From positions 67,318,253 to 67,382,252 of the forward strand of contig CM042688.1 of the NCBI GenBank assembly GCA_023614405.1: 64,000 nucleotides of DNA. Reading direction: 5' to 3'. Source of the DNA: Avena insularis. Lineage: Eukaryota; Streptophyta; Magnoliopsida; Poales; Poaceae. Below the pieces are notes generated by a model, which was not told the origin of the DNA, ran no database searches, and saw only the letters and a list, made by a program, of their open reading frames with translations. Below, one piece after another: positions 1 to 11,349 of this stretch; position 1 is the first letter of the stretch; each line of letters begins with the position of its first letter. A program made the translations under genes and the position numbers.

Positions 1-447
1 GGCTGGCAGGACAAAAGATGTTGTGCAAGTTCTCATTGCGAGCACGTATAACTATATATGGAACACATGTCAATGATTATTTAGTACTTGGATGCTTTAT
101 CTTATTTATCTGCAAATGCCCTATGTCTTGATTGCCATATGAATTGTCTTGTCCATGAAACGCCCGTCCATCCATCCCTATGCCTACCGTGCTTTAATCT
201 TTCTGTTTACTGCAATTGTTACTACTGTTTTTACTTTTACTACTGCTATTACTTTGCTATTGCTATTACAAAACTGTTGCTATTGATAAACTGTTGTGAG
301 AAAGATTGTTTCCAGGTGCAGCTAAATTGATAACTTAGTTGTTAAGACTTATAAATATTCTTTGGCTCCCCTTGTGTCGAATCTATAAATTGGGTTTCAC
401 TTCCCTCGAAAATACTGCGATACACCCCCTATACTTGTGGGCCATCA
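1..447 (+). repeat. 3' end of a gypsy-type LTR, cut by window edge
   Basis: The segment ends with the plus-strand LTR terminus CTATACTTGTGGGCCATCA, a TG..CA-type end shared with several grass gypsy LTRs. Immediately afterwards the sequence switches to minus-strand gag of another element. Its upstream body (pyrimidine-rich around 200-290) does not match family I or II LTRs here, so it is a third LTR family. The 5' part lies outside the window, so its TSD cannot be tested. No coding capacity is credible. Confidence 0.7.
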
Positions 448-1324
448 TGTGTCCATCTTCTACATACTTAGTGACAAAGTCTTTCACATTTGCTATTATA
501 GGTTCATCATCCATTTGTTCATCAGGTTCAACAGCTTTATTTGTACTTTCATTAACCATACTAGCTATCATAGAATGTTCCTTTACTTTAACTAGGAAAG
601 GTATTTTCTCAATGTAAGGTTCAGGTAAAACATGATTAGCAGTATAAACTTCAGTATTTCTTGCGGGAACACAATTAGCAATATCTTTAAATGGTTCATG
701 ATACTTATTCCACTTCCTTTTAGGAACTTCAATATAGGAAGCAAAAGCCTTAAAATACGTTGCAATAGCTTGAGAGTCTAAATAATAAGCATTTTTAATA
801 TTTTGAAAGTCATTAGTTCCCATAAAAGATTCAATGCATTCATAATCATAATTTATACCTGACTTTCTTCGTTTATCAATACGGTCTAGAAGATCCCATT
901 GAGCTCCTTCTTCCATGCGTGTAAATGATCCAGCACAAGAAGAATCCAATAGATCCTTATCATGAAGAGAAAGCCTTGCATAAAAGTTATTGATAATAAT
1001 ATTGTTGGGGAGCTCATGAATAGGACACTTGAGCATTAGTAACTTTAATCTCCCCCAAGCTTGAGTTGTACTCTCTCCATCAAGAGGCCAAAACTTGTAT
1101 ATTTGATTCCAATCTTTATGAATCTCACTAGGATGATAAAATTTTGAATAAAAGAGAGGCACTACTTCCTCCCATTCAAGAGCTTGACCATTCTCAAGAG
1201 GCATTACGATCAATAATTCTTGTAGGTATTTTAAAAGTATCATTTTTTTAGCAGGTGGTGGTTCATCTACTACCTTAGCAGTGGTAGTAGAATTACGAAA
1301 TAAGAAACTCAGCAAATTATCCAT
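448..1324 (-). pseudogene. gag: gag remnant of Athila-like element, 3'-truncated
   Basis: The reading frame starts with MDNLLSFLFRNS, matching the gag start of element A (MDNSLSFLFRNA). It keeps the Retrotrans_gag-like core (LEWEEVVPLFYSKFYHPSEI, then the WGRLK segment). Compared with A, about 40 residues are missing after the DEPPPA segment, which removes the start of the gag domain. The downstream part (PEPYIEKIPF.VKVKEHSMI) corresponds to the gag-to-protease linker of Athila-type polyproteins. The frame runs into the foreign LTR at 447. Gag would form the retrotransposon particle; this copy is dead. Confidence 0.75.
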
Positions 1325-1408
1325 ATTAAAATAAAGTAACTAACAGAAGTGAACAATACTCATAGTAGAAGTTTCCTATACCAGTTGCACTCTCCAATAG
1401 CGCTTCAC

Positions 1409-1426
1409 TCCCCGGCAACGGCGCCA
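1409..1426 (-). other. Primer-binding site (tRNA-Asp type), minus-strand element
   Basis: The minus strand reads TGGCGCCGTTGCCGGGGA, complementary to the 3' end of plant tRNA-Asp (CCCCGGCAACGGCGCCA). It lies 11 bp inside the LTR end at 1438, as in the other Athila-like elements here. Confidence 0.8.
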
Positions 1427-1437
1427 GAAAATAGTCT

Positions 1438-1838
1438 TGATGACCCACAAGTATAGGGGGTGTATCGCAGTATTTTCGATAAGTAAGAGTGTCAAACCCA
1501 ACAAGGAGCAGAAGGTGTTGACGAGTGGCTTGGAGCAGGAATTCTCTGTAAATTATTAGCAAACGGATTTTTAGGGGTTTTTGATAATGCAGATAAATAA
1601 AGTATGAGTAAATAAAAGACAGTAATAATAAATGCAACAAGTGGCCCAATCCTTTCTTTAGCAAAGGACAAGCCAGTGGTATTACTTAAGAGGACCAAAT
1701 GTTCTCGAGGACACATGGGAATATCGTCAAGTGCTTTCGCTTCATATAGTTGATTAATCTTCTTTAGTTTGATAAGTGTTGTGTGGGTGAACCTGTGTGT
1801 AATCCGACCTTCCTAGGACTAATACATACTTGTGATTC
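1438..1838 (-). repeat. Family II LTR fragment, minus strand
   Basis: It starts on the plus strand with TGATGACCCACAAGTATA, the reverse complement of the family II LTR end. It matches 15654-17167 (3' LTR of A) in reverse, from the LTR end back to the ATCACAAGTATGTATTAGTC region. The outer part of this LTR is missing at the junction with the next LTR. Confidence 0.8.
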
Positions 1839-2189
1839 ACCCACACAACACTTATCCATCCAAAGAAGATTAATCAACTATATGAAGCAAAAGTACTTGA
1901 CAATATTCCCATGTGTCCTGGAGAATGTTTGGTTATCTTAAGTAATACAACCGGCTTGTCCTTTTCTAAAGAAAGGATTGGGCCACTTGCTACAATTATT
2001 ATTATTGTCTTTTATTTACTCGCACTTTATTTATCTGCATTATCAAAAATCCCTAAAAATCTGTTTGCTAAGTATTTATAGAGAATTCATGATCTAAGAC
2101 ACTCGTCAACACCTTCTGCTCCTCGTTGGGTTTGACACTCTTACTTATCCAAAATACTACGATACAACCCCTATACTTGTGGGTCATTA
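1839..2189 (+). repeat. 5' LTR remnant of element A (family II)
   Basis: It matches the last ~350 bp of the 3' LTR at 16815-17167, including the CACCCACACAACACTTATCC start and the CCCTATACTTGTGGGTCATTA end (canonical ..CATCA with one change). The first ~1.1 kb of the LTR is missing. Confidence 0.85.
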
Positions 2190-2200
2190 AGACTATTTCC

Positions 2201-2218
2201 TGGCGCCGTTGCCGGGGA
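2201..2218 (+). other. Primer-binding site of element A (tRNA-Asp type)
   Basis: TGGCGCCGTTGCCGGGGA lies 11 bp after the LTR end. It is a perfect complement of the plant tRNA-Asp 3' end, so minus-strand DNA priming would have used tRNA-Asp. Confidence 0.85.
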
Positions 2219-2303
2219 GTGAAGCGCTATTGGGGAGTGGAACTGGTATAGGAAACTGCTACTGTGAGTATTTTTTATTTCTGGTTGTTACTTCATTCTC
2301 AAT

Positions 2304-3718
2304 ATGGATAATTCACTTAGTTTCTTATTTCGTAATGCTACTACCACTACTAAGGTAGTAGATGAACCACCACCTGCTGAAAATGATACTTTTAAGATAC
2401 CTACAAGAATTGTTGATCATGTTATGGACAACTACTATTTTGGAGATGGAACTATCCATCCCGGTGATCATTTTCTTTTTATACACGAATTATGCGGGTT
2501 GTTCAAATGTGCAGGTATTACAACCGATCAAGTTGAGAAGTTATTCTCGTTATCACTGAAAGGAAGAGCTGAGGAATGGTATAAGCTGCTAAAGAATGGC
2601 CAATCTCTTGAATGGGAGGAAATTGTACCTCTCTTTTGTTCCAAATTTTATCCTCCTAGTGAGATTCATAAAGATCGGAATCAAATATATAACTTTTGGC
2701 CTCGTGATGGAGAGAGTACAGCTCAATCTTGGGGGAGATTGAAGTCACTAATGCTCAAATGTCCTACTAATGAGCTCCCTAATAATATTATTATCGATAA
2801 CTTTTATGCAAGACTTTCTCTTCATGATAAGGATCTATTGGATGCTTCTTGATCTGGATCATTTACACATATGGAAGAAGAAGCTAAATGGGATCTTCTA
2901 GACCGTATTCAAGACAATGCCGAAGCATGGGAGAATGATAAAGGAATAAAGTCAGGTATAAATTATGATTACGAATGCATTGAATCTTTTATGGGAACTG
3001 ATGACTTTCATAATATTAGTAACGCTTATGGTCTTGATTCTCAAAGTATTGCAAATTATTTTAAGGCTTTTGCCTCTTATATTGAAATTCCTAAAAAGAA
3101 ATGGAACAAGTATCATGCACCATATAAAGATATTGTTTATTGTGTTCCTGCTAGAAATACTGAAGTTTATACTATTGATCATATTTTACCTGAACCTTAC
3201 ATCGAGAAAATACCTTTCCCGGTTTAGGTAAAGGAACATTCTATGATAGCTAGTATGGTTAACGAAAGTACAAAGAAAGCTGTAGAACCTAATGAACAAA
3301 TAGATGTGTAACCTACAATAGCAAATATAAAAGACTTTGTCGCTAAAAATGTAGAAGATGGGCACATTATCCTTTGTAAGGATACTTCTAATATTGTTTC
3401 ACATCCTAATGGCACTAGGAAAGCTAGTGTCCCTGTGTTTTCTGTCAGAATAAGTGATTGTTGCTACAATGGTTCATGTGATAGTTATATCATTAAATTT
3501 ATGCATGATACCGAAAGTTATTATGAGAGAGGGAAAATTGTTCTTATGCATCTAAATAATATTAAGTTTCCTCGCTTTATGCTGAAAGTCTTTATGTTGC
3601 ACTTGTTTTGCCTTCCTATGCTAGTGGCCTCTGGTTTCAACAACTTATTTTCTTACAAAATTCCCTTGCATAGGAAGTGGGCTAGACTTAAATATGTGTA
3701 TATTTTCTCCTTGATGCT
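2304..3718 (+). pseudogene. gag: gag fused to an unrecognised ORF tail, Athila-like, broken
   Basis: From MDNSLSFLFRNA the frame runs 182 codons through a Retrotrans_gag-like domain (LSLKGRAEEWYKLL, then LEWEEIVPLF.SKFYPPSEI). A stop follows DASx at 2850-2852, the frame reopens (2871-3227: CVPARNTEVYT.., PEPYIEKIPFPV), and further stops fall near 3226 and 3310. The 3435-3718 part begins like the protease entry of Athila polyproteins (VFSVRISDCCYNGSCD). It then switches to a segment homologous to the C-terminus of the orphan ORF in element E (CDSYI..F.H.., YYERGK, YKIP.HRKW.RLK). The body of PR and the whole of pol are therefore missing, with the join at the shared CD residues. Element B interrupts the end. 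Confidence 0.7.
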
Positions 3719-5278
3719 TGATACGTTGCAAACGTATCTATAATTTTTGATGTTCCATGCTTGTTTTATATCTACTTTCTTATGTTTTGTCCACACTTTG
3801 GAGTATTTTTACACATTTTCTGGAACTAACCTATTAAAAAGATGCCACAGTGCCAGTTGCTTGTTTCTGCTATTTTTGGTTCCAGAAAAACTAGAAAATG
3901 AATATTCTTGGAATTGGACGGGACAAAAGCCAAAGTCAATATTTCACCGAGGGGAACACGGAGCCAGAAGACGAGACAGAGAAGGGCCTCGAGGGGGACA
4001 CACCCCCTGGCCGCGCAGCCAGGCCTGGCCCGCGCCTAAGGGGTGCAGCCGCCTCGGGCACCCCCTCGGCCTCCCCTTTCACCTATAAGAAGCCTCCGAT
4101 ACAAAAACCCTAAGTACCCGATCAAAATTGCACGAAAGAGTTTGTAGCCGCCGTCATCTCCATCCCTAGACCGGGAGGGATATGAAGCTCTTCCCGGCAC
4201 CCTGCCGGAGGGGAGAGATCACCATGGAGGCCTTCTTCATCACCATGCCTGCCTCCCGTGTGATGCGTGAGTAGTTCATCCCTGGACTACGGGTCCATGT
4301 AGTAGCTAGATGGTTGTTTGTTCTCCTTTGTGCTACCATGTTTAGATCTTGTGAGCTCCGTTCATGATCAAGATCATCTATTTGTAATCCTACATGTTGT
4401 GTTTGCGGGGATCCGATGGATATTGAGATGGTATTTCAGATTGATTATTGATTCTATCATGTCTTTGTTATTTGTGATCTTGCATGCTTTCCGTTGTTAG
4501 TAGCTATCTTGGCCAAGTAGATGCTAGCAACTCCAAGAGGGAGTATTTATGCTCGATAGTGGGTTCATGCCTCTAGGAATCTGGGGAAGTGATAGAAATC
4601 TCTAAGGTACTAGATGTGTTGTTGCTACTAGGGAGAAAACAACAATCCTTTGTTCATAGAACAATCATATTGTTTACTTTACACACTCTGCTTAATGCAA
4701 TTATCTGTTGCTTGCAACTTAATCTTTGGAGGGTTCGGATGATAACCTGAAGGTGGATTATTAGTCATAGATGCAGTTGGATTATGGTCTATGTATAATG
4801 TTGTAATGCCCAATAAAATCTCATAGGAGTCAAGATGATTAGTATATGCATGTATTCTTTCTCGATGTTTGTCAATTACCCCGCTGTAATTTGTTCACCT
4901 AGCATGTCATCTATATTAAGGAGGATCACTACTAGTGAACTATGGACCCTGGTCCATTCTTTTACATTCAATCTACAATCTACTATTTACTATTTTCTGT
5001 TTACTTTCTGCAAGCTATTACTATCTTCTGCACAATACGTTTAATCCTTTGTTTTCAGCAAAACTGGTGAGATTGACAACCTCACTGTAAGTTGGGGGCA
5101 AAGTTATGTGGTTGTGTTGTGCAGGATTCCAAGTTGGAAACAACACCTTGGAGGTGTTTCCTTGATCCTACTGGTTCGATAACCTTGGTTTCATAACTGA
5201 GAGAAAACTTGCTGCTGTGCTCATCATACCTTCCTCTAGGGGGTTCCCCAACAAGCTCGAATATATTTTGAGCCATCA
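3719..5278 (+). repeat. 5' LTR of element B (family I)
   Basis: It begins TGATACGTTGCAAACGTATC (an inverted repeat in itself) and ends TTTTGAGCCATCA. Internally it carries a GC-rich block (about 3970-4070) followed by CACCTATAAGAAGCC, a TATA-like site near 4081, and a 3' part identical in layout to the other family I LTRs. The small ORFs inside it are chance frames. Confidence 0.93.
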
Positions 5279-5289
5279 AGCTCTTTTTC

Positions 5290-5307
5290 TGGCACCGTTG
5301 CCGGGGA
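5290..5307 (+). other. Primer-binding site of element B
   Basis: TGGCACCGTTGCCGGGGA, a tRNA-Asp complement with one mismatch (A for G), lies 11 bp after the LTR end. Confidence 0.85.
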
Positions 5308-5498
5308 GTCAAGGACATCTTCATAAGGGGAGTCCCTCATAACCAATCTTTTTACTTTGTTGTTTTTGTTTTTCTTAGTTTATTTCTTCTTTGTTGGCTT
5401 ATTTCTTTATGAAAAACACTTAAACCAATAGTTGTACTAGTTTCCTTTCTTTATTAAAAACACAAAATAATTATTAGTTCCTACCTTAAGTTGCCATT

Positions 5499-5909
5499 AT
5501 GTCTAGCATTGCTCCAATCACTATGTCACTTGAGGAAATGATTTTTACTTTCAAACAAGGAGTTGAAGAGAGTTTCAAAAAATCTTGGTCTAGAATCTCT
5601 GATTTACATGAAAAAACTGAACCTAAAATGACTCAAAGCTTGTTTCTTAGCAGTTTTTACTTTGGGACTGCTCTATGCTATAGATATGCTTTGGATGCTG
5701 AAGTAGGAGGGGATTTCCTCCGATGCCATGAGGATGAAGCTTTTAATGCAATAAAGAAGTTGGTCTTAACATATAACTTGCCTAGCAAATCTGATTCCTC
5801 CTTCATAAACATGTTTGCTAGATTAAACACTCTTGAAGCCAACATAGATAGTTTAAAAGATTGCTACAACATGCTTAGAGAGCATCATGATTATTCCAAT
5901 AAACTCTGA
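5499..5909 (+). CDS. Gag-like protein of element B (136 aa)
   Basis: This intact frame starts MSSIAPITMSLEEM, about 190 bp after the PBS, where gag is expected. It is mostly helical and charged. I see a weak gag-like layout (a helix-rich N-terminus, then FINMFARLNTLEANIDSLKD) but no zinc knuckle. It is much shorter than a full Athila gag, so it is probably a deletion derivative. The next frame (protease-like) overlaps its end by 23 bp in another phase, which could mean a lost frame or a decayed gag-pro fusion. Assignment rests on position; the similarity is weak. Confidence 0.5.
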   Translation: MSSIAPITMSLEEMIFTFKQGVEESFKKSWSRISDLHEKTEPKMTQSLFLSSFYFGTALCYRYALDAEVGGDFLRCHEDEAFNAIKKLVLTYNLPSKSDSSFINMFARLNTLEANIDSLKDCYNMLREHHDYSNKL

Positions 5910-6357
5910 ACCCTCAAAATGGCTTCCTACAGTAAAAGTTGTTATAAATAATGAAACTTTTCATGCTCGTTGTGATATCATGTCTGAATTCTACCTTATG
6001 CCTAAAGATATCTATGAATCTTTGAACCTTTGGGGGCTTTCTGAAGGGGGGAAAGCAATATCTCTTGCTAATAATGCCATAATATAACCCATTGGAATAA
6101 CTGAAGGAGTGTTTACAAAGATTCTAGGGAAAGTGGTGTCTACTGATTATCTTGTTATTGAATGTGTAGGAAAAGGACAAATTACACTTGGAAGATCCCT
6201 ACTTAAACTCCTTGGAGCAATAATAGATGTGGAAAAGGGCATCATGCACTTTGCTTCTCCACCGAACAATCATACGTTCCCCAAGGATAATAATAAAAGT
6301 AAGAGAGCTAAGGGCAAGAAATTTGGTCTTAATGCTTCTTCATTTGAGAATACTTGA
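5887..6357 (+). pseudogene. Retropepsin-like (aspartic protease) remnant of element B
   Basis: The frame has the Athila-type protease layout: a beta strand (VKVVINNETFHARCD), a catalytic-turn position, MPKDIYESLNL, then after one stop (TAA 6085-6087) the IGITEGV and LGRSLLKLLGAIIDVEKGIM segments with the hydrophobic-Gly-Arg motif. The catalytic turn reads D-I-M where a D-[TS]-G or D-I-G triplet is expected, so the glycine is lost. It ends in a basic stretch (KSKRAKGKK). It would have cut the polyprotein; this copy looks inactive. No RT follows. Confidence 0.6.
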
Positions 6358-9124
6358 TTCTTTTCTTGCTTCTTATGCCTAACTTAAAGGCGTTAAAGAA
6401 AAGTACTTTTTGGGAGATAACCCAAAAGTTTTAGTTGAGTCTTGGAAGTTATTACCTCTGTAATAACCGCTCCATATGATTTTTGTGTGGTTTTTGTGCC
6501 AAGAGTAACCTCTAATGAGAGAGAAGTAATGCTTGGGAAAGTTGCTGTCCGAAACAGATTTTTGTGCTTCGCTGTAAAAATTTGTGAAAAATCTCTGTAT
6601 GTTGGTTTGAGCTGTAATTGTTTGTGCTTCTTCCCCAGGTTGTTATCCAACTTTAGTTAGTTCAACACTTTTCGATTTGAGTAACAGAAGGTCTTCGAAA
6701 AAATTGGTTTTTACCTACTGATCTGTTTTTACAGATTTCTGCCATTATTTGCATTTGCCTCTTAATCTCTTTCTCTTTGAGTTCTCTTTGATCATTTGAA
6801 CTTTTTAAAGGAAGTGCTACAGTAACTTGTGTTTTAATTAAAGTTTTACTTGTGTTGGAACTAAACAAAAAGACTTATTATCTTGAGTGCACTAATGTTG
6901 CTAATGAAGATTGTGTGAAGTTTTGTATGAAGGAAATTTTAAAGTGTAGGGAAGAGTAATGGAATAAGATGAAGAATGGACAAAAGCTCAAGCTTGGGGA
7001 TGCCACCCGTGTCACCCCAAGAAATATCCAAGAAGTACAAGCGTCAAAGCTTGGGAATCCCCAAGGCATCCCCTTCTTCATCAATAAAAATCTCAGGTTT
7101 CTTCCAAACACTTCATTTTTATTGTTTCATGCACAGTTGTGTTGTTCTTGGAGCGTATTTGTTTTTTTGTTTTTGTTTTCTTAGTTTGCATGAATAAATT
7201 GGTTGGACCCCCACATTCATACATTAGTTTTCAAATAAGATTGGTTTGGATTGGAAAAGAGTAGGAAAATTTCATGCTTAAGTGGTAAAAAGGAGCTTGT
7301 TTTTGAATGTGGTCTATGCTTTGTCATGTCATGCTTGATATTGTTTTGGCTTTATGCTTAGTGATTTTTGCTGTAGCATGACATGTTATAAACAACTGAG
7401 ATTGCTTAATGTGCCTTGAAAGAATCATGCGTTGTTTTAGCATATTAAAGCATGATATTGTGGTATTCTCCTTTAATGCTTTATTTGGGTTGACTTGGCG
7501 CATGCTCACACCATGTTAAGACTATCCCAAGTCACCATAGCCTCTATGATCATTTAGTTTTCGACTTGTAATATCACTTTATGATTTAATTAATGATGTT
7601 TTGTTGCTTTGCATGATTATGGCCATTATTGCTCTCTTAGTTGATCGCTCCCAGTCTTTTGCTAGCCTCCATACCAAGTATGAGTTCCACTCATGCATCC
7701 AACTCCAAATAAAACCAAGTTATTCCAAAGGGTCCACCATACCTACCTATTAGCATTTGCTATTCCAAGTATATTCATGTTTTTATCTACCTTCCGAATT
7801 AAACTTGTTATGTGAAAATTAGTGATTAAAGCTCTCAGGAACTTGATGGCACACTTTACTTTTCTTGCACTTAATAAACTTTAACCATTGTGTCATCTAT
7901 GTTGTATATGCTTGCACTTATACGTTGGGAATTAGCAGAACCATGCTGTCATTGGGAACGCTTTCAACATTGCACTTGTACATTGTACCCAGTTGATATC
8001 ATGCTCTTTTGTTTAGGGATGGTGTCGGTGTGAAATGAAAGGGGAGCTTGTAAGTCCATGGAGTTATGTATGTGTGTTAGAGAAACGCCTGGGCCGCTAG
8101 CCTAAGCCATGCCTAATCATGGTGGAAACTTGCAGCATCACCATAGTGAGCAGTCTATGAAGCATTCTTCTAATAAAAAAAGAGATACAGATTGAGAAAA
8201 AGAAAAAAAGATGAGAAAAGAGGAAAGAGAGAAAAAGCACCATTTTCCCATGGTAAATAAGAAGATTGCTGAGATGCTCATTGTCTGCTTGCCTTGTCAT
8301 TTTGATTATGGGATAGCTCCTGTATCATGTGCAATGGGTACCCAGTTGGCGGTTTTCTATGATACACATGTACTTACTATGACAAGAACTTACCGGTAAC
8401 TAAACTTGAGTAGCATGAGGAGCAGCCCTCGTATTCAAGGGACATGAGATTTCCAACTTATAGTTTGTCAAGCATATACTCCATAGTTTGTTCACTTTAA
8501 CCTTAATCACTTCAAGATGCTTATGATAGGGGCAATGAGAGCTAAAAGCTAATAAGTACCATAATTTTTTGGAAGCTCTTTATGAGACTTGAATCCCTGC
8601 TTCCTTCTATGAAGGCCTTTCTTTTACTTTTATGTTGAGTCTCCATCTTCTACCTTTATATACCTATTGAGAGAGCATAGTGGCCATTCTTAGTTTAATG
8701 TGCATTGTCCCTAGACTTGTTGATTGATTCATAACTTTGATATTGCTTCTTCTTAAACTATTTGTATCTAGTCACCCTTATGAACTTTGAAGGTGTCCTA
8801 TGCATTTATGTTTTGCTACACTATGAGGGACAAGCTGAATACCATTCTCATTATGTTTTCTTTATGTGAAACAAACAAACGTCTTTGAAAGCATTGTTAT
8901 TCATGAATCTTTTGTTTGTACCTTTTCATGCTACAACATAGTTGCTATGTCTTATGGTTATAACTATATCTTTCATGCTATGTTAAAGTACTCTGATCCC
9001 AGCTATCAATGTTTTATAAATGCCTTTGTCAAAGATTGTGATGGTGCATGTCACATCAAAAATTATTCTTTTCTTTTAATCACTTACCTACTCGAGGACG
9101 AGCAGGAGTTAAGCTTGGGGCTGT
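6358..9124 (+). other. Non-coding 3' tail of element B
   Basis: About 2.8 kb of AT-rich sequence with no credible ORF. It aligns along its length with the tails of E (44469-47224 and 50111-52856) and partly with A (10740-15200). Landmarks are the paired ATTACCTCTGTAATAACC, the AAGCTTGGGGATGCC hairpin region near 7000, and CTACTCGAGGACGAGCAGG just before the PPT. Conservation across different coding modules suggests it holds cis-acting signals or is simply hitch-hiking sequence. Confidence 0.7.
9111..9124 (+). other. Polypurine tract region of element B
   Basis: AAGCTTGGGGCTGT abuts the 3' LTR start. The same motif (AAGCTTGGGG..) precedes the 3' LTRs of A and E. It would prime plus-strand DNA. 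Confidence 0.75.
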
Positions 9125-10683
9125 TGATACGTTGCAAACGTATCTATAATTTTTGATGTTCCATGCTGGTTTTATATCTACTTTCTTATGTTTTGTCCAC
9201 ACTTTGGAGTATTTTTACACATTTTCTAGAACTAACCTATTAACAAGATGCCACAGTGCCAGTTGCCTGTTTCTGCTCTTCTTGGTTCTAGAAAAGCCAG
9301 AAACTGAATATTCTCGGAATTGGATGGGACAAAAGCCAAAGTCAATATTTCACCGAGGGGAACACGGAGCCAGAAGACAAGATGGAGAAGGGCCTCGAGG
9401 GGGCCACAACCCTGGACGCGTGGCCAGGCCTAGCCCGCGCTTGGGGGGGTGTAGCCGCCTCGAGCACCCCCTCGACCTCCCCTTTCGCCTATAAGAAGCC
9501 TCGGATACATAAACCCTAAGTAACCAATCAAAATTCCATGAAAGAGTATGTAGCCTCTGTCATCTCCATCCCTAGATCGGGAGGGATCTGAAGCTCTTCC
9601 CGGCACCCTGCCGGAGGGAAGAGATCACCCTAGAGGCCTTCTTCATCACCATGCCTGCCTCCGGTGTGATGCGTCAGTAGTTCATCCCTAGACTACGGTC
9701 CATGTAGTAGCTAGATGGTTGGTTCTTATCCTTTGTGCTACCATATTTAGATCTTGTGAGCTCCGTTCATGATCAAGATCATCTATTTCTAATCCTACAT
9801 GTTGTGTTTGTGGGGATCCGCTGGATATTGAGATGCTATTTCAGATTGATTATTGATTCTATCATGTCTTTGTTATTTCTGATCTTGCATGCTTTCCGTT
9901 GTTAGTAGCTATCTTAGCCAAGTAGATGCTAGCAACTCCAAGAGGGAGTATTTATGCTCGATAGTGGGTTCATGCCTCTAGGAATTTGGGGAAGTGATAG
10001 AAATCTCTAAGGTACTAGATGTGTTGTTGCTACTAGGGAGAAAACAAAAATCCTTTGTTCATACAACAATCATTTTGTTTACTTTACACACTTTGCTTAA
10101 TGCAATTATCTGTTGCTTGCAACTTAATACTGGAGGGGGTTCAGATGATAACCTGAAGGTGGATTATTATTCATAGATGCAGTTGGATTACGGTATATGT
10201 ATAATGTTGTAATGCCCAATCAAATCTCATAGGAGTCAAGATGATTAGTATATGCATGTATGCTTTCTCGATGTTTGTCAATTGCCCCGCTGTAATTTGT
10301 TCACCCAGCATGTCATCTATCTTAAGGAGGATCACCACTATTGAACTATGGACCCCGGTCCATTCTTTTACATTCAATCTACAATCTACTATTTACTATT
10401 TTCTGTTTACTTTCTATAAGCTATTACTATCTTCTACAGAATATGTTTAATTCTTTGTTTTCAGCAAAACCTGTGAGGTTGACAACCTCACTGTAAGTTG
10501 GGGGCAAAGTTCTGTGGTTGTGTTGTGCAGGATTCTAAGTTGGAAACAACACCTTGGAGGTGTTTCCTTGCTCCTACTGGTTCGGTAACCTTGGTTTCAA
10601 AACTGAGGGAAAACTTGCTGCTGTTCTCATCATACCTTCCTCTTGGGGTTCCCCAACGAGCTCGAATATATTTTGAGCCATCA
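9125..10683 (+). repeat. 3' LTR of element B (family I)
   Basis: It starts TGATACGTTGCAAACGTATC and ends TTTTGAGCCATCA, followed by TSD ATGCT. It is nearly co-linear with the 5' LTR, with scattered substitutions and small indels, so the insertion is not recent but is much younger than A. Confidence 0.93.
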
Positions 10684-11349
10684 ATGCTCTCTTTTACTTC
10701 AATTCATACCCTTATGTGAGCATCATTGAAATTTATCATGCCTATCTTAATGGCTATAAAGAAAGAGCTTTTTGGGAGACAACCCAATATATTTTCACTT
10801 TCAGTTTATTTTGGTTTTTTTGTGTCCCGGAAGTTATTGCTTCTGTAATAACCTCTCCTTATCCTTTTTGTTTGCTTTTTTGTGTCAAGATCAACTTCTA
10901 ATGAGAGAGAAGTAAGATTTGCAGAAGTTGCTATCCTGAAATAGATTTTTCTGCTTCACCGTAAAAAATCGTGAAAAATCCCAAAATGTCGTACTGATCT
11001 GTAATTTTGTGTGGGCATGCCCCAGGTTATTAATTAACTTTCGTTAGTTTTGCACTTTTTGATTTGAGCAACATAAAATTTTCGAAAAAATTGATCTTTA
11101 CCTTTTGGTCTATTTTGACAGATTTTTGCCATTTTTTTGCATTTGCCTCTTAAATCGATTTCCTTTTTGAATTCTTTGGGCTTTCGAGAGGACTTGTTTC
11201 GGTAGATTATGTTCTGATGGACTTCAGTTGAAATTGAACCCAAAGGTTTATTATCTTGCATGCACTAATGTTGCTAATGAAGATTCTGTGAAGTTTTGTA
11301 TGAAAGAAATTTTCAAGTGGTAGGAGAAAATGATGTAATGAGATGAAGA

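Larger units (their letters stand above)
448..1838 (-). mobile_element. Truncated Athila-like family II retrotransposon, minus strand
   Basis: Read on the minus strand this is part of a family II LTR (1838 down to 1438), a PBS (1426-1409) and gag (1324 to about 448). It is cut at 447/448 by the LTR end on its left. On its right, at about 1838, it abuts the plus-strand element A inside the LTRs of both. Its gag differs from that of A by substitutions and a deletion of about 130 bp, so it is a separate old insertion and not a recent inverted duplication. Confidence 0.8.
3719..10683 (+). mobile_element. Element B: complete non-autonomous family I LTR retrotransposon
   Basis: Two LTRs of 1560 and 1559 bp (TGATACGTTG...GAGCCATCA) flank a 3.85-kb internal region with PBS and PPT. 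TSD ATGCT is at 3714-3718 and 10684-10688, and removing B rejoins element A (compare the uninterrupted homologue near 44400). The internal region holds only gag-like and protease-like ORFs; no RT, RNase H or INT motif is seen. B must have moved using enzymes supplied by an autonomous relative. It is the most complete single element in the window. Confidence 0.93.

Noticed and set aside
2201..2218. Possible tRNA-Asp gene fragments at the PBS sites
   Set aside because: Only the 18 bases complementary to the tRNA 3' end are present, directly next to LTR ends; no cloverleaf can be formed.
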